DNA from: Bacillus sp. RO3 | GTDB taxonomy: Bacteria > Bacillota > Bacilli > Bacillales > Bacillaceae_B | Direction: 5' to 3' | NCBI RefSeq assembly: GCF_012911895.1 | Contig: NZ_JAAXCV010000020.1 | Coordinates: 102,331 to 166,330 of the forward strand | Length of the DNA stretch: 64,000 nt | In this document: positions 24,711 to 32,777 of the stretch, piece after piece | Position numbering within the stretch: position 1 is the first letter of the stretch | Layout: each line of letters starts with the position of its first letter | Notes under the pieces: generated by a model | Told to the model about the DNA's origin: nothing | What the model saw: the letters and a program-made list of their open reading frames with translations, nothing else | Databases searched by the model: none | Program-made: the position numbers and the translations under genes

Positions 24711-25088
24711 TCAACTGTTCTCAAAAAACACAATCCTGTTCCCAAAAGGATCTATAACCGTAACCTCCTGCGTATTCCAGGGCGTTGTTTCCATATTTGG
24801 ATTGGAATGCTTGTACTCCTTTTCAAGAAGCGTTGAATGCAGAAGCTTTATGTTCTCTACTTCCACTCTCATTGCCCCTCCAGGACTGCAGTCTCCGTGA
24901 TGTTCCGAAAGATGGATGATGCAATCCCCATTGGATACCTGCATATATAAAGGCATCCCCTCAGCAAAACGATGTTCCCAATCCAAAGAGAATCCCAAAA
25001 ACGATAGATAAAACTCTTTGGCTTTTTCCTCATCGAACATACGCAGGATAGGGGTGGGGCTTTTCATCTTTGGTTTAGATGTACTCAT
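24711..25088 (-). CDS. VOC/bleomycin-resistance-like protein
   Basis: 125 residues with the pattern of small antibiotic-binding VOC proteins: PTPILRMFDEEKAKEFYLSFLGF, DCIIHLSEHHGDCSPGGAMRVEVE and a C-terminal TPWNTQEVTVIDPFGNRIVFFE. This arrangement matches the 'glyoxalase superfamily' proteins related to BRP, which bind glycopeptide-type drugs; the ligand here is unknown. Confidence 0.78.
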   Translation of the reverse strand: MSTSKPKMKSPTPILRMFDEEKAKEFYLSFLGFSLDWEHRFAEGMPLYMQVSNGDCIIHLSEHHGDCSPGGAMRVEVENIKLLHSTLLEKEYKHSNPNMETTPWNTQEVTVIDPFGNRIVFFENS

Positions 25089-25123
25089 GATTCATCACCT
25101 ATCTTTCATTATTTTTTTGATCC

Positions 25124-25519
25124 TTACGTCAACCAATACTGAAAAACAAGAAAAAAGGTTGTTAACATGATGAACATTTCTGCAATGGTCAAAACAGCTT
25201 GTTTGGGATATTCACTGTGTTTCAACTCAAAGAATACCCTGACAGCATAATCCGCTGTCACCAACAAGGCGACTCCCAACATGTATACATTAATCAGGTG
25301 TTCAGAGTGTATAACCAAACCGGACAGGATCATGAATGGAATAATAGAAAGAAATCGAATCCGCATGTCCACTTTTCGATGGGACTCATTTACATGATTG
25401 TAGGAAAAAAACGCTCTTTTCACTTTCTTTATTTTAAACATTTTTCTTAACAGCCGTTTTACCGCTGAGATCAGTAAAAAAACCAAGGTCGCAATCAAGA
25501 AGAATTGTACCCAGAACAC
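25124..25519 (-). CDS. DUF4181 membrane protein
   Basis: 131 residues, four helices, with the KLLRKMFKIKKVKRAFFSYNHVNE loop and DYAVRVFFELKHSEYPKQAVL, the DUF4181 pattern. A second member lies at 48578-48946. Unknown function. Confidence 0.7.
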   Translation of the reverse strand: MFWVQFFLIATLVFLLISAVKRLLRKMFKIKKVKRAFFSYNHVNESHRKVDMRIRFLSIIPFMILSGLVIHSEHLINVYMLGVALLVTADYAVRVFFELKHSEYPKQAVLTIAEMFIMLTTFFLVFQYWLT

Positions 25520-25561
25520 GTTGCCCCTCCTATTCCCTAAGGACCTGGTTATTTTGTAAAG

Positions 25562-25963
25562 TCAAAGAGGCGGCGCTACAAACTCTACCTTAATCCGATC
25601 CGGATCCTCAAAGAAAACGGCATAATAATCCTCTCCGCCTGCATAAGGATGCTGGTCTTCATACAGGATGTTCATGCCTTTCTCCTTCAGTTTCTCCGTC
25701 ATCTCATCCACTCTCTTCCGTGAGGAGGCGTGGAAGGCCAGGTGATTCAGGCCGGTCCGGCATCTGTGATAAGGAACATCCAAATGCTTGTCTTCTGTCT
25801 GGACAAACACTACATACGTTTCTCCAAGCTTGTAGCTTTGACCTTGTTCCCATTCCTGAAAAAGATCGTACCCCAAATCTTTCAGGAACCAGCTCCAAAA
25901 GGAAGCTGATCTTTCTAGGTCCGACACATAAATCTCTACATGATGAAGCAAACCTTCCGACAT
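25562..25963 (-). CDS. VOC family protein
   Basis: 133 residues. LLHHVEIYVSDLERSASFWSWFL opens module 1 and GLNHLAFHASSRKRVDEM opens module 2; H7 or H8, the second-module His and E128 (VEFVAPPL) are placed like the metal ligands of glyoxalase-type enzymes. Substrate unknown. A family A palindrome precedes it. Confidence 0.78.
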   Translation of the reverse strand: MSEGLLHHVEIYVSDLERSASFWSWFLKDLGYDLFQEWEQGQSYKLGETYVVFVQTEDKHLDVPYHRCRTGLNHLAFHASSRKRVDEMTEKLKEKGMNILYEDQHPYAGGEDYYAVFFEDPDRIKVEFVAPPL

Positions 25964-25982
25964 GATGGATCCTCCTTTTTTA

Positions 25983-26002
25983 GGGGACAGGTCCCATGTC
26001 CC
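25983..26002. repeat. Family A palindrome
   Basis: GGGACAGG TCC CATGTCCC, near the end of the GNAT/kinase pair; a similar copy lies at the other end of that block (28331-28350). Confidence 0.6.
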
Positions 26003-26058
26003 ATTCAGCTTTTTTCTACATGGAACGAAAACTCCAGAACCTTCCCTATATTTCCGTT

Positions 26059-26583
26059 TTATTTAAAATAGTCTTCCCGGATCATCCCCATAAGGATTTC
26101 ATCCGAATACGTATGATTCATATAAAGAGACTGCCTCAATACGCCTTCTACTTTAAATCCGGCCTTTTCATATGCTTTCACACCCCGAATGTTATGAGAA
26201 TAGACTTCTAACTCCAACCGGTTAAGGTTCAGTTCCTCGAAGGTGAATCGTTGGGCAAGTTTAGTAGCTTCAGTACCATACCCTTTGTTAATCAGGTTAT
26301 GGCTATGAATTGCGATTCTAAACCCTGCCTTTTTATTGACTTCATCTATATCGAGGATGCTCAGGTCCCCTATGACTTCATCATTGACTATTGTACAAAT
26401 GGCAAAATCATAACGTGTGGGATCCTCCCTGAACTGCTTGTACGCTTCCATGATGTCACTCCGTGTAAATGACTGACGAGTGCCGGTCATATAACGAAAC
26501 TCTTCGTTTTGACAGGACTGATAGATCCCTTCCACATCTTCGTCTTTCACAGGTCTTAAATAGAGAGATGTCCCTTTAATCAT
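26059..26583 (-). CDS. GNAT acetyltransferase, RimJ/RimL type
   Basis: 174 residues: LYLRPVKDEDVEGIYQ at the N-terminus, IGDLSILDIDEVNKKAGFRIAI then NKGYGTEATKLAQRFTFEEL as the acetyl-CoA P-loop helix, and SHNIRGVKAYEKAGFKVEGVLRQ. RimJ/RimL-type enzymes acetylate protein N-termini or small amines. Its start overlaps the upstream kinase-fold gene by eight bases, so the two are co-translated. Confidence 0.85.
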   Translation of the reverse strand: MIKGTSLYLRPVKDEDVEGIYQSCQNEEFRYMTGTRQSFTRSDIMEAYKQFREDPTRYDFAICTIVNDEVIGDLSILDIDEVNKKAGFRIAIHSHNLINKGYGTEATKLAQRFTFEELNLNRLELEVYSHNIRGVKAYEKAGFKVEGVLRQSLYMNHTYSDEILMGMIREDYFK

Positions 26584-28315
26584 CGTATAATCTCCTTTTG
26601 TTGATAGACTTCACCAAATCCCACTCACGCTTAAACTCCTTCAATGACGGCTGCCGCTTCGTCCTCTCATCACTGACCGCTTTACACGCGACTTCATACA
26701 GCTCCTTACTGAGCCGCCACTTATCCAAGGACCGGTCGGTTTCTCCGCCGAATAAGGCGAAGGCCGTCGCCCCCATGAGATAGACATTCGTCCCTTCATC
26801 GATAACTTCCCCTTGTGTGAATTCCTCGGGCGCCATAAAGCGTGAGGAACCCCACATCCTGCCCATGGTGTTGTGATAAGGGGCTTTTGAGTAGAGGTCA
26901 ATGTCACAGATCAGGGTCTTCTCCCTGTCAAAATCATAGAGGATGCTCCCATCATAAAAGTCGATGGCCACATAGCCCTGATTGGCCGCATGGATATGGA
27001 AATCAAGGATATCCCTGAACACGTCGAGCCGTTTAGAGTCTGACATCTGCAGGAACTTCTCCCTGGACTGTGGATACATTCTACCCATACACTCACCGTC
27101 CGTCCATTGGAAAATGGCAGCGAATCCTCCCCCGACTTCCTCGGAAGTGATCAGCTTGATCAAATGAGGGTGGGCTAAGTCTTGATACGTTTGAACGGCG
27201 GATTTCAAATTCTCGACGGCCTCTTCAGCTGTGCCGGCATATCTCTCCGCCGGGGCACCGGCGAATTTGATGAAATACCGCTCTTTCCCGTTCTTCACCC
27301 CAAAGCAGATATTGCCTGAGTCCTGATCGTCATAGATCTTGAACACCTCTCCATATCCCTCAATGAACGATAAGTCGAAAGGAGACTTTACTTTGTAGGG
27401 GATCTGATTGAGATACTGGATATGGAAGTCCTCCACATACCAGGTCGGCACCGGGTTGTTCATCCCGTCAAACCAGCCCATCACTTCCTTTGCCTGCTCC
27501 ATCATGACGTTCACCTCTTCCTCCCCGAAAGCCATGGCCCAGGGAACCGACGACAGTATATTGCTGCTGATGTAGAACGTCATGAGTCGGAAGAATTCCT
27601 CCGGTGGCCTGCCGTTAAAATAGCCGTTGAGCTGGCCGCTGGCAAAGAGGGGACTGGCAGAAGCACTCCACACAATGCGGTTGAACTCTTCCCACGGATC
27701 ACCGAAGTCATGACGGTTGAAATCGATGATGGACCATTTGCGGTCTTTTGAAATCACCATATTCCCTACATGATAGTCACCATGATGAAACGATTGCGGC
27801 CTCCCCTGAAGGAGATGCCTGTTCTCTTCTATGTAAGCCATGATCCGGTCCCCGTTTTCAATTTTGATGGGACAATCCGTATACTGCTTGATCTTGCTGT
27901 CGACTTTCCGGTTGAATTTCGCTTCCCAATCCTCCTGATCAGGCGCAGCTATTGAGTGGATTTCCCTCAGAACACGCCCCGATGTCAACCCGAGTTCATA
28001 CTGCTCCGCATCGGTCAGCGTGGGCAGTACCGTCTGGGCGTCTTCCCCCTCGCACCATGTAAAGAGGGAATAGACAGACTCTCCGTCGTCACAAAGTCCG
28101 AACTCCAAGGGCCGGGACATGGGAATTCCGCTTCCCGCAAGCTGCTTCATCGCCTCAAACTCGCTCTTCTTCATTTCATAAGCGGAACGATCAGCCGTGC
28201 GGAGAAGGAGCTCCTCTCCCGTATCGGTTTCAATATAATATTTCTTGTCACTCGACCACCCCTTCGTGATCGGTTGGATCGTTTTGAATGTATAGTTTGT
28301 TTGAATAGTAAGCAT
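26576..28315 (-). CDS. Double kinase-fold protein: APH domain plus protein-kinase-like domain
   Basis: 579 residues. Residues about 1-295 form an aminoglycoside/choline kinase-type domain with HHGDYHVGN (D180, N185) and IIDFNRHDFG (D198). Residues about 315-579 form a second kinase-like domain: FIKF (K350, candidate ATP lysine), IDFYDGSIL (D452 aligns with the catalytic HRD aspartate, the following Lys and Asn are Tyr and Ser), CDIDLY (D471 at the DFG place) and SSRFMAPEEF, an activation-segment APE. The first half looks active; the second is unusual. Substrate unknown. Coupled to a GNAT gene. Confidence 0.8.
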   Translation of the reverse strand: MLTIQTNYTFKTIQPITKGWSSDKKYYIETDTGEELLLRTADRSAYEMKKSEFEAMKQLAGSGIPMSRPLEFGLCDDGESVYSLFTWCEGEDAQTVLPTLTDAEQYELGLTSGRVLREIHSIAAPDQEDWEAKFNRKVDSKIKQYTDCPIKIENGDRIMAYIEENRHLLQGRPQSFHHGDYHVGNMVISKDRKWSIIDFNRHDFGDPWEEFNRIVWSASASPLFASGQLNGYFNGRPPEEFFRLMTFYISSNILSSVPWAMAFGEEEVNVMMEQAKEVMGWFDGMNNPVPTWYVEDFHIQYLNQIPYKVKSPFDLSFIEGYGEVFKIYDDQDSGNICFGVKNGKERYFIKFAGAPAERYAGTAEEAVENLKSAVQTYQDLAHPHLIKLITSEEVGGGFAAIFQWTDGECMGRMYPQSREKFLQMSDSKRLDVFRDILDFHIHAANQGYVAIDFYDGSILYDFDREKTLICDIDLYSKAPYHNTMGRMWGSSRFMAPEEFTQGEVIDEGTNVYLMGATAFALFGGETDRSLDKWRLSKELYEVACKAVSDERTKRQPSLKEFKREWDLVKSINKRRLYDD

Positions 28316-28330
28316 GGCGATGCCTCCATA

Positions 28331-28350
28331 GGGACAGGTCCCTTGTCCCG
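28331..28350. repeat. Family A palindrome
   Basis: GGGACAGG TCC CTTGTCCC just upstream of the kinase-fold gene start. The rest of 28316-28650 shows only a 12-bp palindrome CTGTATATACAG (28570-28581), a possible operator for the following gene. Confidence 0.6.
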
Positions 28351-28650
28351 TTTTTCATATTGTACTATTGGTTCCATTCAAACTAGGCGGCTTGAGTGGT
28401 CGAAATGATGACAGCATCACTAACCTAATTTTACTAGTTTATAAACTACAATAATAGTAGGTTGGTTCATAATCGGGATTGCATAAGAGAGCATTCAATA
28501 CTTGAGTGCTCAGTATATTTTCAGATGGCGGCTTTAAATATAAAAAGGAATCAATGATTTTTTATCGTACTGTATATACAGACACTTCTTCGGCATAGAT
28601 GACTATAAATGAAGAAACCAAGTGTATGAGGGAATAAGGAGGTTCATGAG

Positions 28651-28938
28651 TTGCTAGTTGTTTTCGCCATAATCATTTTGACAGGTGGATGGTTTTTATT
28701 TGTCAGAAACACAATGAAAGAAAGGTCCAACTGGGTTCTTTGCTTCATTATGCTTTTCATCCCCGTGTTGTTCCACATAATGGGTCTATTGTATGCAAGT
28801 TATCTCCACGATCAGGGGCAGGCATTTGGTTCGGCATTTTTAGCATTTCTGCTGCTCTTCAATGGACTCTTGATGCTAATAATCCATATCATTAGAACGC
28901 TGATAATGAAGAAAAAAAGAGCACATACGGTTAACTGA
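28651..28938 (+). CDS. Three-helix membrane protein
   Basis: TTG start at 28651 with AAGGAGG at good spacing; the nearer ATG is out of frame and hits a stop at once. 95 residues, helices about 1-18, 27-48 and 58-85, basic end KKKRAHTVN. Unknown. Confidence 0.6.
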   Translation: MLVVFAIIILTGGWFLFVRNTMKERSNWVLCFIMLFIPVLFHIMGLLYASYLHDQGQAFGSAFLAFLLLFNGLLMLIIHIIRTLIMKKKRAHTVN

Positions 28939-29030
28939 ATATGTGCAGTGAACCTCATTTAAGATGAATGAGAAGCGTAGCTTTAGTTGAACATACCTGA
29001 GGCGATGTTACCTTTATGGAGGTGGAATGA

Positions 29031-29237
29031 ATGGATTTTTTATCCTGGTATGATTGGATCACTCCGTCGAATCCTTTGGCATCGATATTTTTCGGTATGG
29101 TCTTTACGATCATCTGCGGAATAACGGTATGGGTGACGACTAAGCAGGTAAGGACAGTATTGGTTACGGCGATTGCAGGAGTGGCTGTAACGGGAATAGG
29201 AGTGGTCCTGTTACATGCCATTGGCTTCTATGCCTGA
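29031..29237 (+). CDS. Two-helix membrane protein
   Basis: 68 residues; GGAGGTG before ATG 29031; helices about 17-35 and 41-64. Followed by a strong hairpin. Unknown. Confidence 0.6.
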   Translation: MDFLSWYDWITPSNPLASIFFGMVFTIICGITVWVTTKQVRTVLVTAIAGVAVTGIGVVLLHAIGFYA

Positions 29238-29258
29238 ATGAAAACCCAACAAACAGAG

Positions 29259-29286
29259 CAGTTCTTCCATGGAAGAACTGCTTTTG
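29259..29286. terminator. Terminator between convergent genes
   Basis: AGCAGTTCTTCC and GGAAGAACTGCT arms with T4 on the plus strand, between convergent genes 29031-29237 and 29310-29927. Confidence 0.75.
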
Positions 29287-29309
29287 ATCTGCTCTCTTCT
29301 CTTTCACTG

Positions 29310-29927
29310 TCAATCAAAATACACCGGCTCATCTTCGTGATGTAAGTGCCTGAAGGCCATGTGGATTTGGGATTCTGTATTTCTCTCGACGGATAAGGAG
29401 GGCAGATCATGTTCCGGAAAGAATCGGACATCACTCGTCTCAACCCCTTCCACTGCTTCTCCGCCGATGATGTCGCACCGGATAAACATCTTATACACGT
29501 GATAAGGGGACGGAGGGTGTGGATGGCACTTCTTATCAAGCACCCCGAGCAGCTTGACCGCCTTGACGTCAAACCCCGATTCTTCCTTTACCTCCTTGAC
29601 TGCCACTTCACCAGGAGTCAGTCCAATATCCCCCCAACCGCCAGGCAGGGACCAGCCCCCATCTGATTTCTCCTTTACCATCAAAAGTTTATCATCCTTA
29701 AATACGACAGCCCGAATATCTACTTTAGGTGTTGCATAACCCGTTTCATTCGCAAACAAATCCCGGATCACCGACTGATCCACATCCGTATGCCTGGCCA
29801 TCATTTCCACGCTGATGTCACGGATCATTTCAAACCGTTCCACGTCATACACATCGTTGGAATACGTCAATCCCGCCTGGGCAATCGATTGAAGCTGCTT
29901 CGCCCAATCAAGCCATTTAGGTTCCAT
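29310..29927 (-). CDS. NUDIX hydrolase with N-terminal NUDIX-associated domain
   Basis: 205 residues: a helical N-terminal domain (about 1-60, WLDWAKQLQSIAQAGLTYSND...) common to the ADP-ribose/CDP-choline pyrophosphatase-like group of Bacillus, then a NUDIX domain with the box GDIGLTPGEVAVKEVKEESG (about 104-123), consistent with GX5EX7REUXEEXGU except K for R. Hydrolyses a nucleoside diphosphate derivative; substrate unknown. Confidence 0.88.
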   Translation of the reverse strand: MEPKWLDWAKQLQSIAQAGLTYSNDVYDVERFEMIRDISVEMMARHTDVDQSVIRDLFANETGYATPKVDIRAVVFKDDKLLMVKEKSDGGWSLPGGWGDIGLTPGEVAVKEVKEESGFDVKAVKLLGVLDKKCHPHPPSPYHVYKMFIRCDIIGGEAVEGVETSDVRFFPEHDLPSLSVERNTESQIHMAFRHLHHEDEPVYFD

Positions 29928-29990
29928 TCATGATCACCTCTTATTGGAATACTGTCTATATGTACTAATGAAGCATTCAACCACCGTTTC

Positions 29991-30323
29991 TTACTGCAAG
30001 CCATTCTGTACTTTCGAGATTAATTTCCCTTTCGTAAAGCTAACACTCAAAAACGACTTCGCCTGTTTCCCGTCCCACGCATACGTTTCTTTGTCACTGT
30101 CATCCTGTTCGTCTGTCATCGCATTCCCGGGAGAACCGAGAATCTCCGTTACCTGCTCATAGCTCATGCCTTTTTCCAGCTGATGATACTGTTCAAGTGT
30201 GACCAGTGTCGATTCTTCTTCCCCCTGTACATTCCCTTGTCCTCCAATCCTGCAGCCGCTCAGAATTCCCGCAGACACGAGCAGCAGGACAGCGAAAGAA
30301 ATCACTGCTTTATTCCATCTCAT
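29991..30323 (-). CDS. Lipoprotein with SmpA/BamE-like (DUF3862-type) domain
   Basis: 110 residues. Lipobox ILSGC, acidic linker, then LEQYHQLEKGMSYEQVTEIL, GSPGNAM and YAWDGKQAKSFLSVSFTKGKL, the two-helix, three-strand pattern of BamE/BLIP-like lipoproteins. ATG 30323 is eight bases from GGGGGG. Surface-anchored; role unknown. Confidence 0.75.
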   Translation of the reverse strand: MRWNKAVISFAVLLLVSAGILSGCRIGGQGNVQGEEESTLVTLEQYHQLEKGMSYEQVTEILGSPGNAMTDEQDDSDKETYAWDGKQAKSFLSVSFTKGKLISKVQNGLQ

Positions 30324-30411
30324 GTTCTTCCCCCCTCTTGAAACCATTTACGGACTATTCTGGCAAAAGGTTTCAATTTTTTTGGAAGAAGAATTCCACC
30401 TGCCCCCGGAC

Positions 30412-30939
30412 TTATTTAAATTGATACGTCTCGTAAAATCCAGTATCTGATGAGAGTTTCAACAGGTTCCGGTCCTTCGGAATTCCTTCAAAATAGGCAC
30501 CCATACAGCCCGTTGTACACCGATGCCCTGATAGTAAAATATTCATCTCTTTCTTACTGAACCTATCTTCAAGTTCTTTCATAAAACCAAATACCCTTTG
30601 AACAAAATCATTGGGGTCTTCCACCCCTTTGTAGACAGCTCCATCAGGCAGGAATCCATCCATCTTCAGTTCCTTGATGGGTACCCTGTCGGCTTCTCCC
30701 AGATCATAAACATCGAGCCTGTCATCGACCACCGCTTTTTGTCCAGTGACGATTTCAGACGTCTGGATGGCCCTTTCCTGCGGGGAAGAAAATACAGCAT
30801 CAAACGTAATATGCTTGAGTTCCTCTCTTACTCTCTCTGCCTGCTTCACTCCATATTCATTTAACGGCAAGCCCATTCTCCCCTGCATTTTTCGTTCCTT
30901 ATTTAAGTCCGTTTGACCGTGCCTGATGACGTAAATCAT
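30412..30939 (-). CDS. Histidine phosphatase superfamily protein
   Basis: 175 residues. RHGQT near the N-terminus carries the phosphorylated histidine, SSPQERAIQTSEI the second arginine, and LSGHRCTTGCM replaces the usual GHG with GHR. Phosphoglycerate mutase-like phosphatase; substrate unknown. Start ATG 30939 (RBS GAGAGGAG); the sequence before it contains a 32-bp element shared with the deaminase gene at 39697. Confidence 0.82.
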   Translation of the reverse strand: MIYVIRHGQTDLNKERKMQGRMGLPLNEYGVKQAERVREELKHITFDAVFSSPQERAIQTSEIVTGQKAVVDDRLDVYDLGEADRVPIKELKMDGFLPDGAVYKGVEDPNDFVQRVFGFMKELEDRFSKKEMNILLSGHRCTTGCMGAYFEGIPKDRNLLKLSSDTGFYETYQFK

Positions 30940-30980
30940 TTGTAGGCTCCTCTCCATCGAAAATCTCCCTTATCTTTTTT

Positions 30981-31012
30981 GGAAAATTTTGATAATATAA
31001 GTGTATCACAGG
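30981..31012 (-). promoter_or_regulatory. Shared upstream element, copy 1
   Basis: Minus strand TGTGATACACT, six variable bases, then TTATCAAAATTTTCC; contains the dyad TGATA...TATCA. Same element at 39732-39763. Lies about 42 bases before ATG 30939. Confidence 0.5.
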
Positions 31013-31199
31013 TCACGGTCATTTGAGAACAACGCAGAAGGATGGGACAAATGATCGCTGGATGGGAACAGGATCCTTTTCCCCAAGCAACATGTCATCT
31101 TTTGTTAAATGAATCATAAAATTTGAAAAAAGATCCCTTCACCGAAAGAAAACGTTATGGGAAGGTCCATAATCATTCAAGGAGAAAGGGGAGCTCTTT

Positions 31200-31472
31200 A
31201 TGGACACCATCCATTTCATCACGTTCATGATGACAGGTTTTGGGTTAGCCACGCTTTTTCAAATCTTACAAAAACATGAAAAATTAACACCTTTCTTTAA
31301 TGTAATATTCTTTTTATCTCTCTTCATTTTATCTGCTTTGGCTTGGATATTCAGTTTCTCAATGGGAGGATGGGTTGGTATGAGCATGGGTAACATCGCC
31401 TTGTCCACCCTTGTTGCAGCCCTTTCAGGGTTGTTATCTTCATTTGCTTTAAACTTGCTTAAATTTAAATAA
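31200..31472 (+). CDS. Three-helix membrane protein
   Basis: 90 residues, helices about 4-22, 32-52 and 57-85. AAGGAG/AGGGGAG before ATG 31200. First of three small membrane genes on the plus strand. Possibly YesK-like; not certain. Confidence 0.6.
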   Translation: MDTIHFITFMMTGFGLATLFQILQKHEKLTPFFNVIFFLSLFILSALAWIFSFSMGGWVGMSMGNIALSTLVAALSGLLSSFALNLLKFK

Positions 31473-31500
31473 ACCTAAATACGCTTTCAGGAGGCAATCA

Positions 31501-31734
31501 ATGAAAAAGATTATGGTGTCACTGCTCTGCGGGCTGTTAGGTGGAGGTACACTAAGCTATCTTTTCTTAGAAAACCACCCATCGAGCTATATCATTTATG
31601 ATCAAGGCGGAATAGATGAACGAGTAGTAAAGGAATGGGACTATCATTTTCTTTTTAACAGTAGTGTCCTCATCATTGTCGTTTCTGCTCTCACATACGT
31701 CCTATTGAGAATGATTGAAAAGAGATGGAGATGA
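31501..31734 (+). CDS. Two-helix membrane protein
   Basis: 77 residues with helices about 4-22 and 50-69 and a polar loop between. CAGGAGG precedes ATG 31501. Adjacent genes 31200 and 31765 suggest an operon. Unknown. Confidence 0.6.
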   Translation: MKKIMVSLLCGLLGGGTLSYLFLENHPSSYIIYDQGGIDERVVKEWDYHFLFNSSVLIIVVSALTYVLLRMIEKRWR

Positions 31735-31764
31735 AAAGATTATTTCCACTAAGGAGAATGGTAG

Positions 31765-31935
31765 ATGAAAGTTGTTCTGTCAGGGATTGCGATTATTCTG
31801 TTTGGTATGGCTATCATCCTTGCGTTTAGTTCAACCGGATTAGCCTATTCAGATGGAACGGTGACAGGTCTTTGGGTTGCGGGGTTAGGATTATTGGTTT
31901 CAGTTACAGGGAATTTTATAGGTTCTGGGAAATAA
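31765..31935 (+). CDS. 56-residue two-helix membrane protein
   Basis: AAGGAG precedes ATG 31765; two hydrophobic segments (about 3-22 and 33-52) separated by SSTGLAYSDGTVTG. Third of the small membrane genes. Unknown. Confidence 0.6.
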   Translation: MKVVLSGIAIILFGMAIILAFSSTGLAYSDGTVTGLWVAGLGLLVSVTGNFIGSGK

Positions 31936-31979
31936 GCTTATTTTATTACCGGAGCTGGAATATACTAAGGAAGCATTCG

Positions 31980-32083
31980 TTCTTTCGGTTTCCAATGATT
32001 CATTTGAGGATCGTATTCTCTCCAAGCTCCTCGACCAGCCCATAGCACATACCCAGCACCACACATATAAGGGGAAGTCCACT
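31980..32083 (-). pseudogene. Duplicated C-terminal fragment of the BCCT transporter gene
   Basis: About 100 bp nearly matching 32814-32907, the last part of the OpuD-like gene: minus strand encodes MCYGLVEELGE and then diverges with a frameshift. It is a remnant of a second BCCT gene or a duplication. Confidence 0.6.
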
Positions 32084-32158
32084 TACTATTAATCTACTTT
32101 TAAAAGATGAAGACTGTACGTTCTCATGGTAAGATGTAAACAAAAACAAGGAGTAACC

Positions 32159-32659
32159 ATGTCTATGAAAAACGATCATTCCATTGAGTTAAACCATTTT
32201 TCCAATGAACATTTGGATGCCTTACTTTCTTTTGAACTCCCTGATGATCAAGAGCAGTTCACGGCATTACCAAGCCAGATGATGAGTGTGACAGAGGGGC
32301 AGCATCGAATTGTCATTCTAAGTGAGAATGAACCTGTAGGCTTCTTTTTGTTACATTCAACTGAACGGGTAAAGGAGTATTCAGATAACCCCAACGCTAT
32401 GTTGTTAACGGCATTATCTGTTAATCATGCGGAACAAGGAAAAGGGTATGCGAAACGAGGAATGCTCTTACTTGGTGATTTTGTTCAATCGGAATTTCCT
32501 GAGTGTGATGAAATCGTTTTAGTGGTTAATCATCAAAATATTCCTGCTCAACACCTGTATGCAAGAGTAGGGTTCAAAGACACAGGCAGGAGAAAAATCG
32601 GTCCGATCGGTGAACAGTTTGTCATGAATTGGTCGCTGCCAACTACGACACTCTCTTAA
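32159..32659 (+). CDS. GNAT acetyltransferase
   Basis: 166 residues. VGFFLLHSTE, then LTALSVNHAEQGKGYAKRGM with the QGKGYAKR acetyl-CoA loop, and VNHQNIPAQHLYARVGFKDTGRR. Substrate unknown. Start ATG 32159 with AAGGAG upstream; the longer frame from 32126 lacks a site. Confidence 0.82.
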   Translation: MSMKNDHSIELNHFSNEHLDALLSFELPDDQEQFTALPSQMMSVTEGQHRIVILSENEPVGFFLLHSTERVKEYSDNPNAMLLTALSVNHAEQGKGYAKRGMLLLGDFVQSEFPECDEIVLVVNHQNIPAQHLYARVGFKDTGRRKIGPIGEQFVMNWSLPTTTLS

Positions 32660-32738
32660 ACGATTGTGTCGTTTCCCCCGTTCGGTAAAGCATTCGCGTA
32701 CGAAGTGCCAAAATTACATAAGAAGCTTTACCTCATCT

Positions 32739-32776
32739 AAAAAAAGACCTGCCCCATTCCCGGGACAGGTCTTTTC
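32739..32776. terminator. Bidirectional terminator between GNAT and OpuD genes
   Basis: AAAAGACCTGYCCC and GGGACAGGTCTTTT arms; contains a family A core. Confidence 0.85.
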
Positions 32777-32777
32777 C

